A stretch of 64,000 nt of DNA from an uncultured Lachnospiraceae bacterium (lineage in GTDB: Bacteria > Bacillota > Clostridia > Lachnospirales > Lachnospiraceae). The stretch spans positions 1 through 64,000 of the forward strand of contig CAJURU010000005.1 of assembly GCA_910588845.1 (NCBI GenBank). The letters are read 5' to 3'. Position numbers and translations under genes: made by a program. The notes under the pieces were generated by a model, which worked only from the letters and a program-made list of their open reading frames with translations, was not told the DNA's origin and ran no database searches. This document shows positions 16,278 through 25,210 of the stretch, one piece after another. Position 1 is the stretch's first letter. Every line of letters begins with the position of its first letter.

Positions 16278-17294
16278 GAATATAAAAGGATGTCTCAATT
16301 GTCTTGTTTTCTGTTTCACTTTTAGACGATTTTCTTCGTTAAATCCTACTAGTATCTCATGGTTTGCTTCCGACAAATAATCTATAATGCCGTCAATGTC
16401 AGATTTCATATTTTTGGGGCATTGAATGTACAAATGTTTGTTGGCTGTAATATGCAGCGTGTAAGAAATGCTGAAATGGTGCCACAGGATCTTATGCAGG
16501 GTAGAATATTTGTAAATCCAAATAATTTCCTGTATGGGGACTATGGCAACGCCGTAATTGGCAAGCACAATAAAGTAATGCTCTGTGATAAACATATCCT
16601 CCGTCGCCAGCTGCGGCAGCGTGGCAAGTTCCTCTTCCGCCTGGGAAAGCATCGCCGACGGTTTGCCATAAAGCCTTAGCTTGCGACAGGCGGGAGAGAG
16701 CGCTGGCAGACAGATGTACAATATGTAGAGAAGCAGCCGGATAAGGGCGTACGCGCCGGTTGCCAGATAAATGCCCATCAACAAAGTACTCGAAACTAAG
16801 CGAAATGCCGGCTCGCTGATAAAATAGCCGCTGGTTTTCTGGGAAATTCCCTCTTTCGTCCAATTTAAGTCTTGTGATAAACGATCCAATAAAGCGTCGT
16901 ATGCAGTATTCCCCTTGAGAACACGTCCGCGAATCCGCACGGAATCAATCTGAGGCAGTCCTTCCTCACAGGTGCGGGGACTGAGCAGGACAATCATACA
17001 TTTTTTATTCTGCAAAGTATAATAGTAATATCCATTCGTCCGTCCGAAAGAATTGTTGGTATAGCCGGTAAAATACAGGTCGTTCAATTCCGCGGTAACG
17101 TAAGAAGAATGCGTATTACTGTAGGAAGAAAGATTATCAATGCCGTCAAGGTTTTGCGGAAATAAGATATCGTACAGCGGCAGAATCAGCCACAGGGCAG
17201 TCAGGATAATCAGATACAGAATGGGGGAAATCAGGCGTCGCCGGTAAACGCGCCGGATATGTCTGGAAATGTAATGATCTAAATTTTCAGTCAT
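16260..17294 (-). CDS. Membrane protein of unknown function
   Basis: A 344-residue protein that I do not assign to a characterised family. A basic N-terminus precedes a membrane segment at about residues 22-45. A roughly 120-residue domain rich in Tyr, Ser and Asn, probably outside the membrane, follows. A second hydrophobic region lies at about 165-200, and a C-terminal cytoplasmic domain of about 130 residues includes EDMFITEHYFIVLANYGVAI. The layout suggests a two-span sensor-like or PH-like domain protein. It is monocistronic on the minus strand, with a GGAG-type site before the ATG. Its terminator hairpin overlaps the last codons. Confidence 0.6.
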   Translation of the reverse strand: MTENLDHYISRHIRRVYRRRLISPILYLIILTALWLILPLYDILFPQNLDGIDNLSSYSNTHSSYVTAELNDLYFTGYTNNSFGRTNGYYYYTLQNKKCMIVLLSPRTCEEGLPQIDSVRIRGRVLKGNTAYDALLDRLSQDLNWTKEGISQKTSGYFISEPAFRLVSSTLLMGIYLATGAYALIRLLLYILYICLPALSPACRKLRLYGKPSAMLSQAEEELATLPQLATEDMFITEHYFIVLANYGVAIVPIQEIIWIYKYSTLHKILWHHFSISYTLHITANKHLYIQCPKNMKSDIDGIIDYLSEANHEILVGFNEENRLKVKQKTRQLRHPFIFIRRKE

Positions 17295-17414
17295 GATGGC
17301 TCCTTATGTCAAACAGTTTTTACAAAGCGGATAAACGATGTATTCCTTGAATATTTTTTGTATAACTAAAAACAGTATACGTTTTTTGGGCAAAAGAATC
17401 AAGGACTTCTATAA

Positions 17415-17443
17415 TTGACTTTTGCGGGTAAAGTTGATACTAT
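17415..17443 (+). promoter_or_regulatory. Promoter and about 95-base leader of the methyltransferase-hslO operon
   Basis: TTGACT (17415-17420) and TACTAT (17438-17443) are 17 bases apart. The leader that follows, to 17544, is purine-rich, contains AGTCCTGAGGTCCTGTGAC and carries the TGTGACGGTTCTAA motif (17502-17515) found in other intergenic regions. I do not recognise a known riboswitch in it. Confidence 0.68.
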
Positions 17444-17544
17444 GGCAAGAGAACTTGAACTGAGGGGGAACCCAGCGAAGCAGGGGAGAGTCCTGAGGTC
17501 CTGTGACGGTTCTAATGAATTAAAATGGAATAGGAGTAACCTGT

Positions 17545-18363
17545 ATGGAAGCATATAGCGGATTTGCAGAAGTTTACGATATGTTCATGGACAATGTGCC
17601 TTATCGGGAGTGGAGCCAATATCTGACTTCGCTTTTGCGGGAATCCCAGATATCCGGGGGGCTTGTGCTCGATTTAGGATGCGGCACAGGAAAGATGACG
17701 CGGCTTTTGGCGCAGGCGGGTTATGATATGATTGGCGTGGATAACTCTGAGGAAATGCTGCAAATTGCCCGGGAACAAGAAGAGGAATCGTCAGATATTT
17801 TATATCTTCTTCAGGATATGCGCGAGTTTGAGTTATATGGAACTGTGCAGGCGGTTGTGTGTGTCTGTGATTCTCTCAATTATATTTTAGAGGAAGAGGA
17901 CTTACTCTCCGTATTTTTGCTGGTTAATAATTACCTGGACCCGGGAGGTTTGTTTCTTTTTGACATGAATACGCTGTTTAAATACAGGGTAATCTTAGGA
18001 GAGAACACAATCTGCGAGAACCGTGAAGAGGGAAGTTTTATCTGGGAGAATTTCTATGACGAAGAGGAACAGATAAATCAGTATGATTTGACTTTATTTG
18101 TCCGTGATGGCGTGAATCGTAATCTTTACCGGAAATACGAAGAGACGCATTTTCAGCGGGGATATGAATTGCATCGGGTGCGGGAGCTTTTAGAAGAGGC
18201 TGGTATGGAGTTTGCAGCGATGTATGACGCATATACGAAGGAGCCGGTGCGCAAGGATAGCGAACGCGTTTGTATCATTGCCAGAGAACGGGGGAAACGG
18301 CCGCAGCGTAATTTTTGCGGCAATTACATAGAAAAGAAGAAAGTAGGACAAGTTAATGAGTGA
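17545..18363 (+). CDS. Class I SAM-dependent methyltransferase
   Basis: A 272-residue protein with a Rossmann-fold methyltransferase core. Motif I is VLDLGCGTGKMTRLLA (about residues 45-60), the acidic loop after beta-2 is GVDNSEEML, and QDMREFELYG matches motif II. Residues about 130-240 form the insert seen in small-molecule or protein methyltransferases of this group (FLFDMNTLFKYR). The C-terminal tail is basic and of low similarity. Its stop lies 8 bases inside the hslO frame, so the two are translationally coupled. The target is unknown; linkage to the redox chaperone Hsp33 is conserved-looking but only suggestive. Confidence 0.85.
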   Translation: MEAYSGFAEVYDMFMDNVPYREWSQYLTSLLRESQISGGLVLDLGCGTGKMTRLLAQAGYDMIGVDNSEEMLQIAREQEEESSDILYLLQDMREFELYGTVQAVVCVCDSLNYILEEEDLLSVFLLVNNYLDPGGLFLFDMNTLFKYRVILGENTICENREEGSFIWENFYDEEEQINQYDLTLFVRDGVNRNLYRKYEETHFQRGYELHRVRELLEEAGMEFAAMYDAYTKEPVRKDSERVCIIARERGKRPQRNFCGNYIEKKKVGQVNE

Positions 18364-19243
18364 GTACAGAGACTATATGGTGAGAGCGACTGCGGCGGAC
18401 AACCAGATCCGCGCCTTTGCAGTGACGTCCAGAGATTTGGTGGAGCAGGCGAGACGTTACCATAATACGAGCCCGGTGATAACGGCTGCCCTCGGCAGGC
18501 TTCTTACCGGGGGTGTGATGATGGGGTGTATGATGAAGGGCGAGGACGACCTTCTGACTTTGCAGATAAAATGTGCGGGGCCGGCAAAAGGCATGGCGGT
18601 CACAGCTGACAGCAAAGGAAATGTCAAAGGCTATCCGCAGGCTGCGGACGTAATGCTGCCGCCCAATGCGCGGGGTAAGCTGGATGTCGGAGGCGCGCTG
18701 GGGCTTGGTATCTTGAGCGTCATCAAGGATATGGGCTTGAAAGAGCCTTATGTGGGACAGGTTGAATTGAAGACGTCCGAGATTGCGGAGGATTTGACGT
18801 ATTATTTCGCGACTTCCGAGCAGATTCCCTCCGCAGTGGGGCTGGGCGTTTTGATGAACCGGGATAATACTGTCAAGCAGGCGGGCGGATTCATCATTCA
18901 GTTGATGCCGTATACAGACGAGAAAGTGATTTCCGCGCTGGAAAAGAAGGTGGCGGAAGTCACTTCAGTAACGGATTTGTTGGAGCAGGGGATGACGCCG
19001 GAATTGTTGCTGGAGAAGATTTTAGGCGACTTTGGCGTGGAGATTGCCGAAAAAGTTCTAGTACAGTATTTCTGTAATTGTTCTAAAGAGCGCGTTACGC
19101 GCGCCATAGCCAGTATTGGCAAAAAGGATATTCAGGAAATGGTCGATGCAGACGAGTCCATTGAAGTAAACTGTCAATTTTGCGATAAGCATTATATATT
19201 TACCCCGCAAGAGCTGCAAGAACTGTTACGGGAAAAGAAATAG
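18356..19243 (+). CDS. hslO: Redox-regulated molecular chaperone Hsp33
   Basis: A 295-residue holdase that protects unfolding proteins during oxidative stress. The N-terminal domain matches the family (YMVRATAADNQIRAFA, GGVMMGCMMKGEDDLLTLQI). The C-terminal redox switch has the four zinc-binding cysteines as CNC (about residue 241) and CQFC (about 275). Under oxidising heat stress these form disulfides and unlock the chaperone. The start overlaps the methyltransferase stop by 8 bases. The gene is followed 89 bases later by nadE. Confidence 0.95.
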   Translation: MSEYRDYMVRATAADNQIRAFAVTSRDLVEQARRYHNTSPVITAALGRLLTGGVMMGCMMKGEDDLLTLQIKCAGPAKGMAVTADSKGNVKGYPQAADVMLPPNARGKLDVGGALGLGILSVIKDMGLKEPYVGQVELKTSEIAEDLTYYFATSEQIPSAVGLGVLMNRDNTVKQAGGFIIQLMPYTDEKVISALEKKVAEVTSVTDLLEQGMTPELLLEKILGDFGVEIAEKVLVQYFCNCSKERVTRAIASIGKKDIQEMVDADESIEVNCQFCDKHYIFTPQELQELLREKK

Positions 19244-19332
19244 TAACCGGAAAGTAAACGAGGAAATCAGCATTCTGTGTCTCTGTATCAGGAAAAATCA
19301 GCGAATGTCTATATTTAGAAAGGAGCCAGCCA

Positions 19333-21270
19333 GTGAAGGATGGATTTGTCAAGGTGGCGGCAGTAACTCCCAAGATTCGGGTTGCCGATACCATATATAA
19401 CAAAGAAAAAATTATGGAGAAGATTGAGGAAGCGGAGAGGCAGCGCGCCGTGGTCGTCGTTTTCCCGGAGCTCTGCATTACAGGTTACAGCTGCGGCGAT
19501 TTGTTTTTCCAGGATACCTTGTTGGAGGAGGCAAAGCAGGCGTTGATTCAGATTGCGGAAGGCACTGCCGGCAAGAATATGCTGGTGTTTGTGGGACTTC
19601 CAATTGCATACCGCGGCGGGCTTTATAATGTGGCGGCGGCGCTTTCCGGCGGCAGAGTTTTAGGCCTTGTGCCCAAGCAATGCATTCCAGGCTATAATGA
19701 ATTCTATGAGACGAGGCATTTTACTGCGGGGATGGAGGAGCCTGTGGAAGTATTGCTGGCGGAAAACCTGCGTGTACCCATGGGCGGGCGTCTGCTGTTT
19801 GTGCCTGATTGTCTGCCGGAGTTAAAAGTTGCGGCGGAAATCTGTGAGGATATTTGGTCTCCCGAACCGCCCAGCATTTCCCATGCGCTTGCAGGGGCGA
19901 ATCTGGTAGTGAATTTGTCGGCGAGCAATGAGCTGACAGGGAAAGACTGTTACCGCAAAAGCCTGGTAGAAGGGCAGTCCGCGCGCCTGGTCTGCGGTTA
20001 TGTATACGCCAGCGCCGGAGATGGGGAATCCACGCAGGACGTTGTGTATTCCGCCCATAATATGATAGCGGAAAACGGCGTTATGCTGGCGGAAGCAAAG
20101 CGTTTTAAGAATCAGTCTGTGTATGCGGAGCTTGATATACAAAGATTAAACGGGCAGCGCAGGCGTATGACGACGTTTCGCGGCGATAAGAAAGATTACA
20201 GAGAGCTCTCGTTTCATCTGAAAAAGGAGGAAACGGAGCTTACACGTTTTATAGACCCTGCGCCATTTGTGCCAGGGAAGGCGGAAAAGCGCAGGAAGCG
20301 TTGTGAAGAAATTCTCTCTATCCAGTCTATGGGGCTCAAGAAACGATTGGAGCACACGAACTGCCGCTGCGCAGTCGTCGGGATTTCCGGGGGGCTGGAT
20401 TCGACGCTTGCGTTGCTTGTGACTGTGCGCGCCTTTGATTTATTGGGCATGAAGCGCAAAGGTATCTGTGCGGTGACAATGCCTGGTTTTGGCACGACGG
20501 ACCGCACGTATGACAATGCTGTGAATTTGGTGCGGTGTCTGGGCGCGGAACTTATGGAGGTAGATATCCGGGAGGCTGTGCGGGTACATTTCCGTGACAT
20601 CGGACAGAAGGAGAGCAGCCACGACGTCACTTATGAAAATGGACAGGCCAGAGAGCGCACGCAGATATTGATGGATATCGCCAACAAATATAACGGCATG
20701 GTGGTTGGCACCGGCGACATGTCGGAGCTGGCGCTTGGCTGGGCAACATACAATGGCGACCACATGTCCATGTATGGCGTTAATGCTTCGGTGCCCAAAA
20801 CGCTTGTCCGCCATCTTGTCCATTATTACGCAGACACATGCGGTAATCCTGAGCTTACAAAGATACTTCTTGACGTCTTAGATACGCCGGTGAGCCCGGA
20901 ACTTTTGCCGCCCAAAGACGGTCAGATTTCTCAGAAAACGGAGGACCTCGTAGGGCCATATGAACTTCATGATTTCTTTTTGTACCATATGCTGCGCTTA
21001 GGGTTTGGGCCGGAGAAAATATATCGCCTTGCCGTGCGTGCGTTTTGTGATGAAGATAACTCAGGCGGCAATCAATATACGCCGGAAATTATCTTTAAAT
21101 GGGAAAAAATATTTATCCGCAGGTTTTTTGGCCAGCAGTTTAAACGTTCCTGCCTGCCGGATGGGCCTAAGGTTGGAACGGTGGCGGTTTCGCCGCGCGG
21201 AGATTTGCGGATGCCGAGCGATGCCAGCGCGGACTTGTGGCTTGCGCGATTGGAAAGGTGCAGGCCGTAA
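19333..21270 (+). CDS. nadE: Glutamine-dependent NAD+ synthetase
   Basis: This 645-residue two-domain enzyme makes NAD from deamido-NAD, ATP and glutamine. The N-terminal nitrilase-type glutaminase has FPELCITGYSCGDLF (catalytic Glu), a lysine in LVPKQCIPGYNEFYE, and Cys in EICEDIWSPEPPS. The C-terminal ATP-pyrophosphatase domain begins at about residue 340, with the P-loop-like GISGGLDSTLALL, and TGDMSELALGW follows. Ammonia is channelled between the domains. The start is GTG (19333), preceded by GAAAGGAG. Together with pncB at 3.5 kb it indicates the Preiss-Handler route. Confidence 0.96.
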   Translation: MKDGFVKVAAVTPKIRVADTIYNKEKIMEKIEEAERQRAVVVVFPELCITGYSCGDLFFQDTLLEEAKQALIQIAEGTAGKNMLVFVGLPIAYRGGLYNVAAALSGGRVLGLVPKQCIPGYNEFYETRHFTAGMEEPVEVLLAENLRVPMGGRLLFVPDCLPELKVAAEICEDIWSPEPPSISHALAGANLVVNLSASNELTGKDCYRKSLVEGQSARLVCGYVYASAGDGESTQDVVYSAHNMIAENGVMLAEAKRFKNQSVYAELDIQRLNGQRRRMTTFRGDKKDYRELSFHLKKEETELTRFIDPAPFVPGKAEKRRKRCEEILSIQSMGLKKRLEHTNCRCAVVGISGGLDSTLALLVTVRAFDLLGMKRKGICAVTMPGFGTTDRTYDNAVNLVRCLGAELMEVDIREAVRVHFRDIGQKESSHDVTYENGQARERTQILMDIANKYNGMVVGTGDMSELALGWATYNGDHMSMYGVNASVPKTLVRHLVHYYADTCGNPELTKILLDVLDTPVSPELLPPKDGQISQKTEDLVGPYELHDFFLYHMLRLGFGPEKIYRLAVRAFCDEDNSGGNQYTPEIIFKWEKIFIRRFFGQQFKRSCLPDGPKVGTVAVSPRGDLRMPSDASADLWLARLERCRP

Positions 21271-21393
21271 CAGGAGAATTTTGCGGCGGCAAGAAGCATC
21301 TTGCGTATGCGTCAATAGTATTTTATAATATTTTAATAGAATGTTTTCGGTTTGTTAATTGATATTTTTATAAGAAGGCTTAGAATAAGAAAT

Positions 21394-22230
21394 ATGTTTG
21401 GATATGTGATTATAAATAAGCCGGAAATGAAATTTAAAGAATTTGATTTATACCAGTCTTATTACTGCGGACTGTGCAGGACGCTGAAAGACGCTTATGG
21501 CAGGCTGGGACAAATGACGTTAAGCTATGATATGACGTTTGTGATCCTGCTGCTCACCAGCCTCTATGAGCCGGAGACGGCGGTAGATTTCCAGAGATGC
21601 CTGGCGCATCCTTTGGAGAAGCATCTTGCCAGGGTGAATCAGTTTTCGCAGTATGGCGCGGACATGAATCTCCTGCTATCCTATTATAAATGTCTGGATG
21701 ATTGGCAGGATGAGCGCAAAGTTTCTAAAAAAGCGATGGCTGCAACTCTCAGAGGGAAGTTTCAGAAGGTGGCTCTGGCCTATCCTGAGAAAGACAGCCT
21801 CATTCGTCAGAAGATGGAACAGATCCATCGCTGTGAGCGGGAGAGTTGTATGAATCTTGACGAGGTCTCCGGGTATTTTGGGGAGATTATGGCAGAGATC
21901 CTTGTGTATTGTCAAGACGAGTGGGAGGCAGAGCTGCGGCGGATAGGATTTTTCCTCGGCAAGTTCATTTATCTGATGGATGCCTTTGAGGATGTGGAGA
22001 AGGACGCGAAGACAGGGAATTATAATGTGTTTGTGCAGGAATACCGGAAGGAGGATTTTGCACGGCGCACAGAGCAGATTTTAAGTATGATGATGGCGGA
22101 ATGTTCGCGGGCGTTTGAACGATTACCTATCGTGGAGAATGTAGAGATTTTGCGCAATATTTTATATTCCGGCGTGTGGTGCCGCTATGAACTTGTGAAA
22201 CGCAAACGGGAAGGAAAGCAGCATGTATGA
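21394..22230 (+). CDS. DUF5685 family protein
   Basis: A 278-residue, mostly helical protein that matches the DUF5685 family of clostridia. The N-terminus MFGYVIINKPEMKFKEFD and the cysteine pair in YYCGLCRTLKDAYG are characteristic. A DAFEDVEKDAKTGNYNVF stretch near residue 200 resembles the aspartate-rich region of some isoprenoid-like helical folds, but no activity is known. An upstream in-frame start would add 14 residues; ATG at 21394 gives the conserved N-terminus. The last 8 bases overlap the next gene, a DnaJ-domain protein, implying coupled translation and perhaps a shared job in folding or complex assembly (inference). Confidence 0.73.
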   Translation: MFGYVIINKPEMKFKEFDLYQSYYCGLCRTLKDAYGRLGQMTLSYDMTFVILLLTSLYEPETAVDFQRCLAHPLEKHLARVNQFSQYGADMNLLLSYYKCLDDWQDERKVSKKAMAATLRGKFQKVALAYPEKDSLIRQKMEQIHRCERESCMNLDEVSGYFGEIMAEILVYCQDEWEAELRRIGFFLGKFIYLMDAFEDVEKDAKTGNYNVFVQEYRKEDFARRTEQILSMMMAECSRAFERLPIVENVEILRNILYSGVWCRYELVKRKREGKQHV

Positions 22231-22918
22231 TCCGTATGCAGTCCTTGGGTTGTCGAGGAATGCCACTGATGAACAAATAAAAAAAGCATATCGCTCCTTG
22301 AGCCGCAAATATCATCCAGATGCGAATGTCAATAATCCGCATAAGGAACAGGCGGAGGAGAAATTTAAAGAGATCCAGCAGGCTTACCAACAAATTATGT
22401 ATGAGAAAGAACACGGAGCTTCCGGCAGTTATGGGAATTCTGCATATGGAAGGCCGGGAGGCGGTACATATGGAGATTTTGGAGATTTTTTCGGTGGGTT
22501 TGGGCAGGCCAAACGTACCCAGGAGCAGGATTCTGAGAGCACCTATAAGCGGGCGGCAGAGAATTATATCCGCAGCGCTCACTACAGGGAAGCGCTCAAT
22601 GTTCTGAATAATATGAAAGATCATGATGCCTACTGGCATTATCTGAATGCCATTGCCAATTCCGGTATCGGTAATAATGTGGCAGCTATGGAATCGGCGC
22701 AGCGCGCATTATCCTTGGAGCCGGGAAACCGGCAGTATCAACAATTGTATGCCAATCTTCAGAACGGCGGCAGTTGGTATTACGGTCAGCGGCAGAGTTA
22801 CGGAAACCCTGTCGGGAGCGGAGGGAATTTCTGTCTCAAGCTGTGCATAGCCAATATAATATGCAATCTCTGCTGTGGCGGAGGACGGCTTTACTGCGGC
22901 GGGGGGCCATATATTTAA
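22223..22918 (+). CDS. DnaJ-domain protein
   Basis: A 231-residue co-chaperone-like protein. Residues 1-70 are a J domain (DPYAVLGLSRNATDEQIKKA, with the HPD triad in KYHPDANVN) that should stimulate DnaK. A Gly/Tyr/Phe-rich linker (about 75-105) is followed by a TPR-like helical segment (YIRSAHYREALNVLNNMKD) and a short Cys/Gly-rich hydrophobic C-terminus (LCIANIICNLCCGGG). It lacks the zinc-finger and substrate-binding domains of canonical DnaJ, so it is an accessory type III J protein. It overlaps the DUF5685 gene by 8 bases. Confidence 0.84.
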   Translation: MYDPYAVLGLSRNATDEQIKKAYRSLSRKYHPDANVNNPHKEQAEEKFKEIQQAYQQIMYEKEHGASGSYGNSAYGRPGGGTYGDFGDFFGGFGQAKRTQEQDSESTYKRAAENYIRSAHYREALNVLNNMKDHDAYWHYLNAIANSGIGNNVAAMESAQRALSLEPGNRQYQQLYANLQNGGSWYYGQRQSYGNPVGSGGNFCLKLCIANIICNLCCGGGRLYCGGGPYI

Positions 22919-22974
22919 TCAATAAGATAATATAGAGAATAAGATAGCGTTAAAACAGATAGCAGGTGAACAGG

Positions 22975-23496
22975 ATGGATTATATGGTGCTGTATTCCAG
23001 CAAAACTGGGAATACCAAGAAGGTTGCTACTGAGATTTTCAGTGCGCTTCCAGGTATGTCCAAGGACATGCAGAGTATAGATGAATATAGAGGGAAAGAG
23101 GCAGATACGTTTTTTATTGGGTTCTGGGTCAACCGGGGCACTTGCGATATATCAGTAATTGACGCAATGTCGGAGCTGCACGGCAGGAAGATTGCGCTGT
23201 TCGGCACCTGTGGCATGAGCAGCGACGCGCAGTATTACAGAGATATAGAGAAGAAAGTGAATGTTTGGATACCGGATGATTGTGAATATCTGGGAATGTT
23301 TCTTTGTCAGGGGAAGATGCCGATGCAGATTCGGCAGAATTATGAGATTACCAGGGAAGATCCCAGGCAGGAAGCATGCCGCAAGAAGCTGCTCCAGAAT
23401 TTTGACGAGGCTTTGTTCCACCCGAATGATGCGGATTTGGCGGAGGCGAGAGCTTTTGTAGAGCGGGTGCTTGGGTTACAGAAATGTCTGAAATAG
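22975..23496 (+). CDS. Flavodoxin-fold protein (Flavodoxin_3-like)
   Basis: A 173-residue protein with an N-terminal FMN phosphate-binding loop, YSSKTGNTKKVA, after the first beta strand, as in flavodoxins. FFIGFWVNRGTCD and ALFGTCGM match the FMN-cradling loops of the PF12641-type family, which is longer than classical flavodoxin. It is presumably a cytoplasmic electron carrier or FMN-dependent reductase subunit; the partner is not adjacent. A GTG three codons upstream is possible, but ATG at 22975 with AGGTGA before it is favoured. Confidence 0.83.
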   Translation: MDYMVLYSSKTGNTKKVATEIFSALPGMSKDMQSIDEYRGKEADTFFIGFWVNRGTCDISVIDAMSELHGRKIALFGTCGMSSDAQYYRDIEKKVNVWIPDDCEYLGMFLCQGKMPMQIRQNYEITREDPRQEACRKKLLQNFDEALFHPNDADLAEARAFVERVLGLQKCLK

Positions 23497-23548
23497 TAAA
23501 ATGTATCGTGACTCTTTCAGATATTTGTTACGGAAAGGATAAATCGTT

Positions 23549-24982
23549 ATGATTATGAAGAAAAGGCAGTCAGAGAATGTTATGCAATCTATTTCCCGGC
23601 TTGTAGACATGGAGTATGAGCCGCGGAACGGGGAGTGGAACCTTATTCATCAACGTCTTGTGAAAGGACGTAAGGAGTTCGAGCAGGCTGCGACAAAGAC
23701 AATGGATGCAGTTATTCACATGAGTTCTATGGATTTAACGTTAGAGACGAATGTAGCTGCTGTTGAAAAGATTAATACTTCTATCTCAACAGCAGTGGAT
23801 GCTATCAGCAATTCGGCTGATTCCACAGCGGATATTGCTTCGGAAGTGTCGAGGGCGCACGAAAACCTGACGGCAACTATCATTGAAGTTTCGGATGAAT
23901 CCGGCAAAATTATGGAAGATATACGCAATTGTGAAAATGCGCTTACTTCCATAACAGGTATTTCTTCCTCCGCTATCTCAACGGCCAGGGAGATGAAGAC
24001 GGATATTTATGGATTGATTGATATTATCCAAAACATGAATGAGGCTATTGAAGCGATTAACGATATTTCAGCCCAGACGAATCTTCTGGCGCTAAATGCT
24101 TCTATAGAGGCCGCCCGTGCCGGGGATGCGGGCAAAGGATTTGCCGTTGTTGCAGAGGAAATCCGTAATCTTGCGGAGGAGACAAAATCGTTGACAGGAA
24201 GTATGGGCGCTTTTGTGTCCAGTATCCGGGAGGCCTCCCGGAAGAGTTCTGACAGTGTGGACACGACAGTTTCTGAACTGGAGCGTATCAATGAAAATAT
24301 TCAGAACGTATGGAAGATTACCGGAAGTAACCGCAGCGGCGTGGATCATATTGCGGATTCCGTTTCTTCATTGGCTGCTGTCAGTGAGGAAATCAGCAGT
24401 TCTATGAATGAGTTGGACAACCAAATGCAGCATGTGAGCGGGGAATGCCAAAGCTTAAAAGAAAATGCACAATCCCTGGCAATTTCCAGCAATTCAATTG
24501 CGGAACTTGTGGAACCATCAAAGAAGATTGAAAAGTATCTGGAGGAATCCACAAAGATTATGGGGGATATGGCTCAGGATGCGTTTTATATGCTGGATAA
24601 CCAAATTGTGCTAAACTGTTTGAATAGTGCGATAGAGGCTCACAGGAATTGGTTGAGTACTCTAAAAGATATGGCGCAGACCAAGGAGTTGAAGGTATTA
24701 CAGACGGACTTTAGGAAGTGTGGCCTGGGCCGCTTTTATTATGCGTTTAAGCCCTCGAATCCGCAGATTACAGATATTTGGGAAGGACTAGAAGGTAAAC
24801 ACAAAACCTTCCATTCTTATGGAACAGAAATGATTTCTGCTGTCCGTTCTGGTCAAACGGAGGATTTGCAGCAGATTTACGAACAGGCTAAAGTTTGCTC
24901 GGAGGATTTGATAGCCGATTTTAAAAAGGTAATTGAGATTATTGAATTATTATCGAAAGATAATATCCGTATCTTTGAATAA
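23549..24982 (+). CDS. Soluble methyl-accepting chemotaxis protein with C-terminal CZB zinc-binding domain
   Basis: A 477-residue chemoreceptor without membrane spans. The central signalling hairpin is complete (ISAQTNLLALNASIEAARAG, then GFAVVAEEIRNLAEETK, about residues 170-215), with methylation-helix-like coiled coils around it. The last 130 residues carry the chemoreceptor zinc-binding motif set: HRNWL, KCGLGRFYY and GKHKTFHSYG, which supply the three-histidine/one-cysteine site. CZB receptors sense zinc or oxidants such as hypochlorite. ATG at 23549 or 23555 could start it, with GGAAAGGA upstream. Its presence implies a CheA/CheW system elsewhere. A clear terminator follows. Confidence 0.9.
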   Translation: MIMKKRQSENVMQSISRLVDMEYEPRNGEWNLIHQRLVKGRKEFEQAATKTMDAVIHMSSMDLTLETNVAAVEKINTSISTAVDAISNSADSTADIASEVSRAHENLTATIIEVSDESGKIMEDIRNCENALTSITGISSSAISTAREMKTDIYGLIDIIQNMNEAIEAINDISAQTNLLALNASIEAARAGDAGKGFAVVAEEIRNLAEETKSLTGSMGAFVSSIREASRKSSDSVDTTVSELERINENIQNVWKITGSNRSGVDHIADSVSSLAAVSEEISSSMNELDNQMQHVSGECQSLKENAQSLAISSNSIAELVEPSKKIEKYLEESTKIMGDMAQDAFYMLDNQIVLNCLNSAIEAHRNWLSTLKDMAQTKELKVLQTDFRKCGLGRFYYAFKPSNPQITDIWEGLEGKHKTFHSYGTEMISAVRSGQTEDLQQIYEQAKVCSEDLIADFKKVIEIIELLSKDNIRIFE

Positions 24983-25028
24983 GCGCAAGAAGAAAGCATG
25001 TTACATAAAATAACATTGTTACAAAGAG

Positions 25029-25067
25029 ACATTGGTATGTGGGATTTCCCTGTACCGATGTTTTTTT
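25029..25067 (+). terminator. Rho-independent terminator of the CZB chemoreceptor gene
   Basis: ACATTGGTA (25029-25037) pairs with TACCGATGT (25053-25061) around an inner GGGATTTCCC, followed by seven T. Confidence 0.82.
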
Positions 25068-25112
25068 ATTCTGGTTGATGCGGACTTATCGGCTTTGTTC
25101 TAAAAATAATTG

Positions 25113-25164
25113 TTGACAAATAATATTATATGATATATAGTATTGAATATAAAATAGTACTATA
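25113..25164 (+). promoter_or_regulatory. Promoter with overlapping inverted repeat, candidate PadR operator
   Basis: TTGACA (25113-25118) and TATAGT (25136-25141) are 17 bases apart. The -10 box is the left arm of an inverted repeat, TATAGTA (25136-25142) and TACTATA (25158-25164). A dimeric regulator bound there would block RNA polymerase, so autoregulation by the PadR protein encoded next is likely (inference). Confidence 0.66.
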
Positions 25165-25210
25165 AAAAATATAATATTATGCAATAACGAGGAAGAGAAG
25201 GAGTGATGGA

